A stretch of DNA of 16,237 nt from DATFCK01 sp045809745. Its GTDB lineage: Bacteria > Verrucomicrobiota > Verrucomicrobiia > Chthoniobacterales > UBA10450. Below are positions 6,594-14,333 of the stretch, one piece after another (within the stretch, counting starts at the first letter, position 1; each line of letters starts with the position of its first letter). Below the pieces are notes generated by a model. It was not told where the DNA came from. It did no database searches and worked only from the letters and a program-made list of their open reading frames with translations. The stretch covers positions 1 through 16,237 of the forward strand of contig JBJMXE010000093.1 in NCBI GenBank assembly GCA_045809745.1, given 5' to 3'. Made by a program: the position numbers and the translations under genes.

Positions 6594-7568
6594 TTACATC
6601 CAAAGGGCCCACGATAACAAGGCCGCCGAGTCACGCCAGATCCCGGCTTTGCTGTCCCCGAGCGCAACGACGATGACGTCCCGGCCCGGCCGCGTACCGC
6701 TTGAAATCAGGCAATGTCCCGCCGCCTCGGTGTAACCCGTTTTCATCCCATTACAAAAGGGAAGCCGTCTCAGCACCTTGTTGGTATTCTCCAGTTCCCG
6801 CGTCCGCCCATTAGCAAACCGAAACACGTACTGCGGCATGCAGACGATCGAGCGGATGGTTGGGTTCGCGTAGGCGGCCCGTGCGATGAGCGAAAGGTCC
6901 CGGGCGGTGGAGTATTGCCCGGGGATGGGAAGGCCATTCGGATTGACGAAGTGCGAGTGCGTGGCCCCGAGTTGTTGGGCCCGGCGGTTCATCACGTCGG
7001 CGAACGCTTCGATGCTGCCGGCATAATCCCGCGCCAGACATCGGGCCACATCGTTAGGGCTTTTCACCAGGAGTGCCCGAAGCAGATCGATCCGCTGGTA
7101 GGTATCTCCCGGTTTTATGTTCAACTTCACCGGCTCGGCCAGAGTATCCACCTGCTGCACCGTCACCGGCTGATCGAGATATCCTTTCTCGGCTACAACC
7201 AATGCGGTTAACAATTTCTGGGTGCTCGCCGCGGCCCGGTATTCATCCGGATTTTTCTCGTACAAAACCTGGCCGGTTTGGGCGTCGATTACCATTACCG
7301 ATCTTGCCTTCGTGACCGGCACTCCGTTGGGCAATGTGCCGAGGGAAGGTTCGTCGTCGGACTTGGCAGCTTTGCTGGAGCGCCGCGCCGGCTTTTTTTT
7401 GGAAGCGATCTTCGCCTTGGGAGCATCGTCGTCGTCGTCGTCGCTGGAAGATGAAGGTGCAGGAACGCCGGTCGGTCGGATTTGTTCCGCAGCAATGCAG
7501 CAGTGAGCGGCCGGCAATGTGAATGCCAGTACACCGCTCAGGAAAAGAATGGACCAGCGTTTCAACAT
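6594..7568 (-). CDS. D-alanyl-D-alanine carboxypeptidase-like serine hydrolase (peptidase S11) with charged low-complexity linker
   Basis: Low-molecular-weight penicillin-binding enzymes of the S11 family trim the terminal D-Ala of peptidoglycan stem peptides in the periplasm. The 324-residue product has a signal peptide (KRWSILFLSGVLAFTLPA, residues 3-20). A low-complexity linker follows (about 39-73) with SSSS, six aspartates and then Lys/Arg-rich sequence. The catalytic domain carries the three penicillin-recognition motifs: S115-T-Q-K118, S170-P-N172 and K276-T-G278. The serine and lysines needed for catalysis are intact; SPN in place of the more usual SGN/SAN is a mild variant. It ends shortly after the catalytic domain, so it lacks the C-terminal beta domain and amphipathic anchor of PBP5. 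That makes a PBP7-like endopeptidase role equally possible. It lies 59 bp after the VOC gene, probably in one transcript. Confidence 0.88.
   Translation of the reverse strand: MLKRWSILFLSGVLAFTLPAAHCCIAAEQIRPTGVPAPSSSSDDDDDDAPKAKIASKKKPARRSSKAAKSDDEPSLGTLPNGVPVTKARSVMVIDAQTGQVLYEKNPDEYRAAASTQKLLTALVVAEKGYLDQPVTVQQVDTLAEPVKLNIKPGDTYQRIDLLRALLVKSPNDVARCLARDYAGSIEAFADVMNRRAQQLGATHSHFVNPNGLPIPGQYSTARDLSLIARAAYANPTIRSIVCMPQYVFRFANGRTRELENTNKVLRRLPFCNGMKTGYTEAAGHCLISSGTRPGRDVIVVALGDSKAGIWRDSAALLSWALWM
7426..7443. repeat. Trinucleotide microsatellite (TCG)x6
   Basis: Six perfect tandem TCG units within the carboxypeptidase gene encode the run of six aspartates on the minus strand. An eight-T run (7393-7400), encoding the adjacent Lys run, lies 26 bp away. 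Slippage in the triplet repeat would change linker length without shifting the frame; slippage in the T run would shift the frame. Confidence 0.9.
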
Positions 7569-7627
7569 TATGAACCGGGAATTAGCGATAAATGCGGAGA
7601 GTTCGCAACCCGTTCTCCGTCGTTCCT

Positions 7628-8014
7628 TCAGGACTTCCGACCACGCTCGATTAGCTCCACCTCGTAGCCTTCAGGGGCGTCGATGAAGGCAATGGCATCA
7701 CCACTGCCGGAACGATGAGGACCATCCGACAGCGGATAACCCTTAGCTGCAGATTGCCGGGCGAATTCATCGATGCTGTCCACCTCAAACGCGAGGTGCG
7801 TGAGATCAGGGCCGACCACCACCGGACCGCTCTCGTCGAACTTACAGATTTCGATCTCTTCCTCGCTTCCAGGTGCCTTGAAGAAGACCAATTGGGAACC
7901 GCGCCCGGACGTATGGCGACGGGTCTCCTGTAAACCGAGAACATCGCGATAAAAAGACACTGTCTTCTCCAGATCCTTCACTCGGTACCTCGTGTGCAAC
8001 AGTTTCTTGATCAT
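7628..8014 (-). CDS. VOC/glyoxalase-I-like protein (lactoylglutathione lyase family)
   Basis: A 128-residue member of the vicinal oxygen chelate superfamily, with two beta-alpha-beta-beta-beta modules. All four metal-ligand positions of glyoxalase I are occupied: H7 (LLHTRYRV), E55 (EIEIC), H73 (THLAFEV) and E120 (YEVELIE). The motif FYRDVLGLQETRR near residue 21 is typical of the family. This fits conversion of the methylglyoxal-thiol hemithioacetal to a lactoyl-thiol, though other VOC enzymes share the ligands, so substrate is uncertain. The frame extends 7 codons upstream to a GTG at 8035, but the ATG at 8014 starts exactly at the conserved MIKKLLHTRYRV and is preferred. A TAGAAT hexamer (8025-8020) sits only 5 nt before this ATG. 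The gene is divergent from the xylB-like gene (59-bp gap) and upstream of the carboxypeptidase gene. Confidence 0.85.
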   Translation of the reverse strand: MIKKLLHTRYRVKDLEKTVSFYRDVLGLQETRRHTSGRGSQLVFFKAPGSEEEIEICKFDESGPVVVGPDLTHLAFEVDSIDEFARQSAAKGYPLSDGPHRSGSGDAIAFIDAPEGYEVELIERGRKS

Positions 8015-8073
8015 CGCGTATTCTATTGCTCCCACCTTAGAACAAATTCAAACTCCCGGCCGCGATTTCTCAC

Positions 8074-9573
8074 ATGCTTTCGATCGGCATCGACAGTGGA
8101 ACGACCAGCACCCGGGCCCTGGTGCTGAATGTCGAGTCGGGCAAGGTCCTGCACCTCGCGCGACAACCACACGCGTTCGTCGAGCACCTTCCTCACGGTC
8201 ATGTAGAACAATCGCCCGACACCTGGATTGAGGCCGCTGAAAAAGCGATAGGCGAATGTCTGACGCAGGTTGGTGATCAAAAGAAATCGATCACTGCCAT
8301 TGCCGTCAGCGCCCAGCAGCACGGACTGGTTATTCTCGACGGACGAAATCGTCCGCTCCGCGCTGCAAAATTGTGGTGTGATACGTCGACCGCGGAGGAA
8401 GCAGATGAACTGAACAAAGTGTTCACAAACGCCGACGGGATGATCGCGCGAACCGGGAACGTCATTGTACCGGGATATACGGCGCCGAAACTTCTATGGC
8501 TGAAGCGGCATGAACCGGCCAATTTCAGCCGCACCGAGACCATCCTGCTCCCACACGATTATGTGAATCTTTGGCTGACCGGCGAGCGCCAGATGGAATA
8601 CGGGGATGCGTCCGGTACCGGCCTGATGAATGTCTCAGAGCGCAAATGGTGCGAGCCGCTGCTGGATTACATCGACCGCGATCTGGCGGAGAAGCTACCG
8701 GCGCTCCACTCGTCACTGCAGCCGGTTGGCCTGCTACGCGACGCGCTGCGGAAACAGTGGGGCCTAACCGGTGAGGTTCTGGTGGCCGCCGGGAGCGGTG
8801 ACAACATGCTGGGTGCGATCGGCACGGCGAATATCGAAAAAGGGGCAGTGACGGTCAGCCTCGGAAGTTCCGGCACGATCTACAGCTTTTCCGATAAGCC
8901 GCGGTCGGACGTAAAGGGCGAGATCGCATTGTTCTGCGACGCGACCGACCACTGGTTGCTGCTGGCGTGCACCATGAACCTCGGCGTGGCGATTGAACGG
9001 CTGCAACGCCTGTTCGGCTGGGACATCGCGACTCTAGAGGCGAACGTTGCCGCGATATCACCCGGCGCTGCTGGCTTGCTGTTCCTGCCGTATTTGCAAG
9101 GCGAGCGGATGCCGAATCTGCCGGCGGCATCGGGCGTGTTACATGGCCTAACGAACGAAAACATGGATCCGGCACACATCGCGCGCGCCGTGGTGGAGGG
9201 GCTCACCATGGGCCTCGCCTACGGGATTAAACGGATGACCGATCTTGGAATCGAGCCGACCGAACTTCGCCTAACCGGGGGAGGCAGTAAAAGCGCTGTG
9301 TGGCGAAAATTGATCGCTGACGTTTTCGGCATTCCCGTAGCCGGATTGAAGGTGGCCGACGGTGCGGCGCTGGGTGCGGCGATTCAGGCCGCCTGGACCT
9401 ATTGCCACGTAAAAGGCAAACCGATCGCACTGGAAGAATTGGTGCGCGGGTGCGTGAAAATCGATCGTAAAACCCGGGCAGAGCCGCGTAAGGAAAATCA
9501 AGCCATCTATCGCGAACTGCGTGCCCGGCAGGCTGACCTGACCCGCAAGCTTACTGCCGCCGGCTACTTATAA
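8074..9573 (+). CDS. xylB: FGGY-family carbohydrate kinase, probable xylulokinase
   Basis: Xylulokinase phosphorylates D-xylulose to xylulose-5-phosphate, feeding pentoses into the pentose phosphate pathway (cytosol). At 499 residues it matches the family length. Features in order: the N-terminal phosphate-1 loop GIDSGTTSTRALVL (5-18), the sugar-binding SAQQHG (79-84; usually SGQMHG in XylB), DASGTG (178-183), the catalytic aspartate D243 in GSGDN, phosphate-2 GSSGT (264-268), LPYLQGERMPN, and the adenosine motif LTGGGSKSAVW near residue 400. The pattern is closest to xylulokinase, but glycerol, ribulose or other FGGY kinases cannot be fully excluded because no xylose isomerase or transporter gene is nearby. 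The next gene, ubiX, begins 58 bp downstream on the same strand. No ribosome binding site is visible. Confidence 0.82.
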   Translation: MLSIGIDSGTTSTRALVLNVESGKVLHLARQPHAFVEHLPHGHVEQSPDTWIEAAEKAIGECLTQVGDQKKSITAIAVSAQQHGLVILDGRNRPLRAAKLWCDTSTAEEADELNKVFTNADGMIARTGNVIVPGYTAPKLLWLKRHEPANFSRTETILLPHDYVNLWLTGERQMEYGDASGTGLMNVSERKWCEPLLDYIDRDLAEKLPALHSSLQPVGLLRDALRKQWGLTGEVLVAAGSGDNMLGAIGTANIEKGAVTVSLGSSGTIYSFSDKPRSDVKGEIALFCDATDHWLLLACTMNLGVAIERLQRLFGWDIATLEANVAAISPGAAGLLFLPYLQGERMPNLPAASGVLHGLTNENMDPAHIARAVVEGLTMGLAYGIKRMTDLGIEPTELRLTGGGSKSAVWRKLIADVFGIPVAGLKVADGAALGAAIQAAWTYCHVKGKPIALEELVRGCVKIDRKTRAEPRKENQAIYRELRARQADLTRKLTAAGYL

Positions 9574-9631
9574 GCAGCCGTCTTCAGCACTCGCTGTTGT
9601 CGATAGGCCGATCAGGTGTCATTCTTCGCCG

Positions 9632-10201
9632 GTGAAACTTGTCATTGCCGCCACCGGGGCCAGCGGCACGATCTATCTGCAGCGATTATTGGAGCAGCTC
9701 GATGCGACTGCGAACGAAGTTCACCTCATGATGAGTGGGCACGCCCGCCAGGTAGCGACCCAAGAGGTGAGCGACTTCACTGTTCCCGCCGGGGTCGCCC
9801 AGCATTCCGAAAACGATCTCAATGTGCCATTCGTTAGCGGCTCAGCCCGTTTCGACGCGATGGTGATCGTGCCGTGCTCCATGTCCACTCTTGGGCGACT
9901 TGCCTCCGGGTCCGGAGAGACTGCACTACTGCGCGCCGCCGACGTTTTCCTGAAGGAAAGGCGCAAGCTCGTGGTGGTGCCACGGGAAACTCCGTGGAGT
10001 CTGATCCACGCGCGGAATGTTGTCACTTTGTTGGAAGCAGGCGCAGTCGTTCTGCCGGCGATTCCATCATTCTATAGTCGGCCCCAGTCCGTTGCCGAGG
10101 TGGTTGACACTGTGGTGTGGCGAATCCTCGATCAGCTGGGGCTGCCGAACAGCAAGGCCTATCGCTGGCAGTCACAACAGAACAGCGCGCCCTCAAATTG
10201 A
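9632..10201 (+). CDS. ubiX: Flavin prenyltransferase UbiX
   Basis: UbiX makes prenylated FMN, the cofactor of UbiD-type decarboxylases used in quinone and aromatic-acid metabolism. The 189-residue protein shows the flavoprotein N-terminus KLVIAATGASGTIYLQRLL, the PCSMSTLGRLASG block (81-93), where UbiX binds FMN and dimethylallyl phosphate, and VVPRETPWS (115-123). The C-terminal FYSRPQSV segment also matches the family. The start is GTG at 9632; no ATG is available upstream in frame and the conserved MKLVIAATGASG begins there. The downstream acyltransferase gene probably begins inside the ubiX stop region. No ubiD partner is present in the window; a dedicated partner elsewhere in the genome is expected from family knowledge. 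Confidence 0.92.
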   Translation: MKLVIAATGASGTIYLQRLLEQLDATANEVHLMMSGHARQVATQEVSDFTVPAGVAQHSENDLNVPFVSGSARFDAMVIVPCSMSTLGRLASGSGETALLRAADVFLKERRKLVVVPRETPWSLIHARNVVTLLEAGAVVLPAIPSFYSRPQSVAEVVDTVVWRILDQLGLPNSKAYRWQSQQNSAPSN

Positions 10202-10842
10202 AAATCGAAGGCTGGCGCGGTCGATGGTTGATCGCGTTTGGGTACTGGCTGTTACAGGCCTGGGTCCGAACGCTTCGATATGAGGTGACGGACCGCGCGG
10301 ACGTCGTTCACAAACCGGTTAAGGAAAACTTTATCGGATGTCTGTGGCATAACCGGCTGCTCATTTTTCCTCACATTCTCCAGCGATTTACTCCCCGCCG
10401 ACAAGGCGCCGCCCTAATCAGTGCCAGCCGCGACGGAGAACTGCTGGCGGATGCGATCCACCGCTTTGGTTACGGGGTGGTAAGAGGCTCCAGCTCCAAG
10501 ATGGGCGCGTCTGCTCTTTTGCAGCTCACCGAAATTTTGGCGGGTGGCCGCGACGTGGTAATCACCCCGGACGGACCGCGCGGTCCGGTTTATCAGCTTG
10601 GACCGGGCTTGGTGTTCCTGGCACAGAAAACTGGAGCGGCAGTGTTGCCGATGAATGTGGAATATTCCAGCTGCTGGCGCATCAAGAACTGGGATCGGTT
10701 TATCATTCCGAAGCCGTTCTCGAAAGTGCGTGTAACGTTCGCGGATCCCTATCACGTCGCGCCGACGAACACCCCCGAAGAATTCGAAGCGGAGCGGGCC
10801 CGTTTGCAGGAACGGATGATGTCACTGGTTGAGCGGCGGTGA
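10198..10842 (+). CDS. DUF374 / lysophospholipid acyltransferase family protein
   Basis: A 214-residue member of the DUF374 family (COG2121), which resembles glycerolipid acyltransferases. An N-terminal hydrophobic segment (WLIAFGYWLLQAWV, 10-23) suggests membrane association. The catalytic-type motifs are WHNRLL (50-55), SASRDGELLAD (75-85), RGSSSKMG (96-103) and TPDGPRGPVYQLGPG (123-137). These are highly characteristic; the exact acceptor is unknown, but an envelope lipid such as lipid A or a phospholipid is likely. The preferred start is TTG at 10198, which overlaps the ubiX stop codon (TTG/TGA) and begins just before the hydrophobic helix. A GTG at 10117 would add 27 residues of unconvincing sequence from within ubiX. 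The stop overlaps a GTG in frame with folD. Confidence 0.88.
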   Translation: MKIEGWRGRWLIAFGYWLLQAWVRTLRYEVTDRADVVHKPVKENFIGCLWHNRLLIFPHILQRFTPRRQGAALISASRDGELLADAIHRFGYGVVRGSSSKMGASALLQLTEILAGGRDVVITPDGPRGPVYQLGPGLVFLAQKTGAAVLPMNVEYSSCWRIKNWDRFIIPKPFSKVRVTFADPYHVAPTNTPEEFEAERARLQERMMSLVERR

Positions 10843-10859
10843 CTCGATTATCTTCGCCG

Positions 10860-11738
10860 ATGACGACCCTGATCGATGGCAAGGCAGTCGCTCAAAAGGT
10901 ATATGACGGCCTTCGCAGGGACATTGCCGAGCTGAAAAACAGCGGCATCACACCGGGATTGGCGGTGGTATTGGTCGGCGACGATCCAGCGTCACGGACC
11001 TACGTCGGTGCGAAGGACAAGATGAGCCGCGAACTCGGCCTGCACTCGGTCAAGATCGAGCTGCCGGCGAGCACCAGTCAGTCCGAACTTTTGGAGCAGG
11101 TGGCGAAACTAAACGCCGATCCTGCGGTGCACGGCATTCTGGTGCAATCGCCGCCTCCCAGGCATATTGATGAAGCCGCGATTGTTAGGGCGCTCGATCC
11201 ACGGAAAGATGTAGACGGATTTCATCCGGACAATGTCGCCAAACTGGCGCTCGATGATCCGACTGGATTTGCGCCCTGCACGCCACTCGGTGTTCAGCGT
11301 CTACTCGGTGAAACAGGAGTGGAAATCACCGGCGCACACGTGGTCATTCTGGGACGTAGCATGATCGTTGGAAAACCGCTCGCCCTTTTGCTCATGCGGA
11401 AAGGCAGAGATGCAGATGCCACCGTGACGGTGGTGCATTCGCGCAGCTGCAACCTGGAACAAATTACCCGCAGCGCAGATATTTTGGTCGCCGCGATCGG
11501 CCGCGCGAACTTTGTTCAACCACAACACGTGCGGGACGGCGTGGTTGTGATCGATGTCGGAATCAATCGCGTGGCCGACCCAACTGCGGCCCGGGGCTAC
11601 CGGCTGGCGGGGGACGTGCATTTTGAAACAGTCGCGCCCAAAGCGAAGGCGATTACGCCGGTTCCAGGGGGCGTGGGGCCAATGACCATTGCCATGTTGA
11701 TGGCGAACACGGTGAAGGCCGCCCGCCAGTTAGGCTAA
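10860..11738 (+). CDS. folD: Bifunctional methylenetetrahydrofolate dehydrogenase / methenyltetrahydrofolate cyclohydrolase
   Basis: FolD interconverts 5,10-methylene-THF, 5,10-methenyl-THF and 10-formyl-THF using NADP, supplying one-carbon units for purine and formyl-methionine synthesis. The 292-residue protein keeps all catalytic positions: Y48 and K52 (RTYVGAKDK), Q96 (GILVQ) and D119 (KDVDGFHP). The cofactor domain shows GRSMIVGKPLALLL (166-179), TVVHSRS (190-196) and the C-terminal TPVPGGVGPMTIAML (266-280). The ATG at 10860 is chosen because MTTLIDGKAVAQKV matches the usual FolD N-terminus. An in-frame GTG at 10839 overlaps the upstream stop codon (GTGA) and would add seven residues; translational coupling through that site is possible. 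It is the last gene of the xylB-ubiX-DUF374-folD run. Confidence 0.95.
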   Translation: MTTLIDGKAVAQKVYDGLRRDIAELKNSGITPGLAVVLVGDDPASRTYVGAKDKMSRELGLHSVKIELPASTSQSELLEQVAKLNADPAVHGILVQSPPPRHIDEAAIVRALDPRKDVDGFHPDNVAKLALDDPTGFAPCTPLGVQRLLGETGVEITGAHVVILGRSMIVGKPLALLLMRKGRDADATVTVVHSRSCNLEQITRSADILVAAIGRANFVQPQHVRDGVVVIDVGINRVADPTAARGYRLAGDVHFETVAPKAKAITPVPGGVGPMTIAMLMANTVKAARQLG

Positions 11739-11744
11739 GCTTGT

Positions 11745-11765
11745 CCGGCTTGACCAGTCAGCCGG
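11745..11765. terminator. Hairpin at the folD / flavoprotein convergent junction; candidate bidirectional terminator
   Basis: Arms CCGGC and GCCGG, plus an inner TGA/TCA pairing with one bulged T, enclose a 4-nt loop. The hairpin starts 7 nt after the folD stop and includes the stop codon of the converging gene (minus strand, 11760-11758). No T-tract is present on either side. Confidence 0.4.
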
Positions 11766-12834
11766 TGACTTTCCGGGTCACTCGGCGCAACAGCGGCGGG
11801 TAAAGTTTTGCCAGTCTAACAAGCGCAGACCCAACTCGCGGCACGACCACCGCAGCTCGGGCGAGGTCGTTTAGCCACAGCCGGCCCCGATACATTTTAG
11901 CGTGTTCGGCCGTGAATCGATTCAACACATCCATGCGATTTCCCTCGGCGGAAAGGGCCACGACCGCTTTGGCCGCCAGCTCTCCGGAGCGCAATGCGTA
12001 GTAAATGCCTTCACCCGTGAACGGTTCCACCACCCGCGCGGCATCGCCGATGAACAACAGGTTGTCGTGCGCGGGCCGAAGCGGCGATCGCGTCAGCGGT
12101 GTGATTGTGCGCCACGGATGCTCCGCCGGGATGCCGAATTCTCTCGCGCCCCAGGCCTTCAGCCTCTCGATATCCCGCGCAAATCCTACCAGACAAAGAT
12201 TCAGCTCATTATCGCTAACCGGTGCCTGCCCGGAATAGCCTTCTTCAAGGAACTGCAACACAACGCGATTACCGAAACGAGAAGGCAGCGGAATATGCGT
12301 TTGCAGAGCCACCCGATCTCGTCGGCTGGCAGGCAACAAACCCCGAATCCTGGCGACACTTGAATTTCGGCCGTCGGCCGCGATCAGGAAACCGGCAGTG
12401 ATTTTGTCGCGAACAATGTCGATCTTCCATTCGCCAGACGCTCCTTTATCTACGCGAGTAACCAACGCGTTCTCCTTAACGATGGCACCGGCCATAGCGG
12501 CGCGCCGAAGCAGCAGTTCATCGATCAGGCTTCGTTTGACCGCGATCTCGGCGTTCTCGTCTGCGGGAAGTTCGACGGACACGCGAGTTCCCCCGATTGC
12601 GATGAACTCCACGAAGTCCAGTGTCCCGTGAGGCAATTGGCGAACCGGCTCAGCGACTCCGAGCCGATGAAGCACCGGCCAGCACGCCGGATTAATGCAA
12701 TCCCCGCAAACTTTTTCGCGCGGGAATATCTCGCGTTCGAGAACGACCGTTCGCAGCCCGGCTTGTGCGCAGAAGAACGCGCATGAAGCGCCAGCTGGTC
12801 CTCCGCCAACGATTGCCACATCGACGCGCTCCAT
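11758..12834 (-). CDS. FAD-dependent oxidoreductase, geranylgeranyl-reductase-like
   Basis: A 358-residue flavoprotein of the geranylgeranyl reductase group (p-hydroxybenzoate hydroxylase fold), whose members hydrogenate polyprenyl chains or related lipids and quinones. Visible: the dinucleotide-binding loop VAIVGGGPAGAS (6-17), the acidic ribose-binding strand ending VVLERE (30-35), a KVCGDCINPACW segment (41-52) that resembles the CGG/CGD signature of this group, AADGRNSSVAR (152-162), and the FAD-phosphate motif FIGDAARVVEPFTGEGI (261-277). The ATG at 12834 starts at MERVDVAIVGGG; an upstream TTG adds 12 residues with no family similarity. It is convergent with folD and divergent from the M50 protease gene (136-bp gap). 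The substrate cannot be deduced; menaquinone side-chain or archaeal-type lipid reduction are family precedents, and a halogenase/epoxidase-like role is less likely. Confidence 0.82.
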   Translation of the reverse strand: MERVDVAIVGGGPAGASCAFFCAQAGLRTVVLEREIFPREKVCGDCINPACWPVLHRLGVAEPVRQLPHGTLDFVEFIAIGGTRVSVELPADENAEIAVKRSLIDELLLRRAAMAGAIVKENALVTRVDKGASGEWKIDIVRDKITAGFLIAADGRNSSVARIRGLLPASRRDRVALQTHIPLPSRFGNRVVLQFLEEGYSGQAPVSDNELNLCLVGFARDIERLKAWGAREFGIPAEHPWRTITPLTRSPLRPAHDNLLFIGDAARVVEPFTGEGIYYALRSGELAAKAVVALSAEGNRMDVLNRFTAEHAKMYRGRLWLNDLARAAVVVPRVGSALVRLAKLYPPLLRRVTRKVTG

Positions 12835-12970
12835 TAGTAAGTCATAGAAGTGAAACGTGTTGCAGCACAAGCCAGCTGGTTGCGGCTACGATCAAATCAC
12901 CGCAGTTGCTACAACATCTGAGCCGCACGGGCCTGCTGCCACGCGTATTAGTATCAAGCCAACATCGCAC

Positions 12971-14056
12971 ATGAGCTGGTCCATTCCGATATTGAGGATC
13001 GCAGGCATTCAACTGCGCATTCATCTGACCTTCTTGCTCCTGATCGCCTGGCTTGGATTCGAATACTATACCGCAGGCGGATCCGCTGCCGCAGCGGGCG
13101 GAGTTCTTCTCGTGCTCCTTTTATTTCTGTGCGTCGTTTTACACGAGTTCGGTCATGCATTCGCGGCGAAGCATTTCGGCATCAACACGCCGGACATCAC
13201 GTTGTTACCGATCGGAGGGGTGGCGCGCCTCGAACGAATGCCGGAAGAACCGAAACAGGAACTGATCATCGCGATCGCCGGCCCATTGGTGAACGTGCTA
13301 ATCGCTGTTTGCCTCTTTCTGGTGATCGGGTGGAGCTCCATCCTCACGCCGGATACTGCCCGCCGCGGCAACATGCTCGCGCAGTTGTTAACCATCAACG
13401 TCGCTCTCGTGCTTTTCAACGTTCTGCCGGCGTTTCCGATGGACGGCGGCCGGATCCTTCGCGCTCTGCTGGCAACGAAACTAAGTTACGCGCGCGCTAC
13501 CCAAATCGCCGCAACGGTTGGGCAGGCGTTCGCGTTCATATTTGGGTTCTGGGGTCTCATGAAAGGCAATCCGGTGCTGATCTTTATCGCGCTGTTTGTG
13601 TACATCGGCGCGTCCCAAGAAGCAGCGCTCGCGCAGATGAAAGATGTCTCACGCCGGTTTCCGGTTTCCGCGGCGATGGTTCGTGAATTCAAAACACTGC
13701 CCGTGACTGCAACATTGGAGGAGGCAGTAGACGCACTGCTGGCGACCTCGCAGCATGATTTTCCGGTGATGGATGCTGCGGGAAATGTGGCCGGTGTTTT
13801 GACGCGTCAGCATCTGATTGGGGCGTTGCGCAAAAATGATTCAGCGATCCGCGTCGGCGACGTAATGAGACGGGACATTCCAATCGTCACTACCGGCACG
13901 CGCTTCGAAGAGGCCTTCCGGATCATGCAGGAGTGTGATTGCCCGGCCGTGCCGGTGCTCGACAGCGCCCGACGATTGGTCGGACTTCTCACTCCGGAAA
14001 ACGTCAGTGAGTTAATGATGATCCAATCTGCCCTGCCGCGGCGGCGAATAGCGTAA
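12971..14056 (+). CDS. Site-2 protease family protein (peptidase M50) with C-terminal CBS pair
   Basis: An intramembrane zinc metalloprotease. The 361-residue protein starts MSWSIPILRIAGIQLRIHLTF, the usual S2P-like opening. Hydrophobic segments lie near 19-30, 42-57, 98-120, 135-152 and 183-213. Zinc ligands H58 and H62 with E59 form HEFGH, and D158 lies in the second motif N150-VLPAFPM-D158-GG. Two CBS domains follow (about 233-288 and 297-350), probably binding an adenine nucleotide and regulating activity. This resembles the SpoIVFB/Rv-type CBS-containing M50B group. The substrate is unknown, and no sigma/anti-sigma pair is adjacent. The frame is open back to 12857, but that would overlap the divergent gene and add non-conserved sequence, so the ATG at 12971 is chosen. 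No ribosome binding site is visible. Confidence 0.92.
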   Translation: MSWSIPILRIAGIQLRIHLTFLLLIAWLGFEYYTAGGSAAAAGGVLLVLLLFLCVVLHEFGHAFAAKHFGINTPDITLLPIGGVARLERMPEEPKQELIIAIAGPLVNVLIAVCLFLVIGWSSILTPDTARRGNMLAQLLTINVALVLFNVLPAFPMDGGRILRALLATKLSYARATQIAATVGQAFAFIFGFWGLMKGNPVLIFIALFVYIGASQEAALAQMKDVSRRFPVSAAMVREFKTLPVTATLEEAVDALLATSQHDFPVMDAAGNVAGVLTRQHLIGALRKNDSAIRVGDVMRRDIPIVTTGTRFEEAFRIMQECDCPAVPVLDSARRLVGLLTPENVSELMMIQSALPRRRIA

Positions 14057-14333
14057 ACCGCAGCGCGCTGAGCGTGGTGGAATGCGATTTGATTCGTTCG
14101 CGCCCGCTCACTCTCCGGCTACCGCCGCCGGCCTGACCGTCTATATCGCGTCGCCCGCGAGGCTCCATTCCGAGCGCATTGGTAAGGCTCAGCAGCGAAG
14201 GTCCTCATACTGAGCGTCTGCGACGCTTATGTTTAGCATCGAGCCCGGAGGTCTCGATCCACCTTGGACCGCTCCGGCATTTTCCATTCGGCCGAGCCAC
14301 GGGTACATTGTGGGCTGCTGGGGTGAGCCGCCG
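14057..14333. other. Non-coding, hairpin-rich region upstream of uvrC
   Basis: This 277-bp gap contains several small inverted repeats: CCGGC/GCCGG (14115-14131), AGCGTC/GACGCT with a 3-nt loop (14213-14227), and CCAC/GTGG just before the uvrC start. The uvrC frame is open upstream to an ATG at 14229, but the extra 35 codons do not resemble UvrC. GGTGA seven nt before the ATG at 14334 is the best Shine-Dalgarno-like sequence in the window. No known RNA family was recognised. Confidence 0.5.

Noticed and set aside
12857..12970. N-terminal extension of the M50 protease
   Set aside because: It has no family similarity, fills the promoter region of the divergent flavoprotein gene, and the conserved S2P start lies at 12971.
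13129..13686. 185-codon plus-strand frame within the M50 protease gene
   Set aside because: Lies in another frame of the protease, whose HExxH, DGG and CBS regions are well supported; the translation is Arg-rich and shadow-like.
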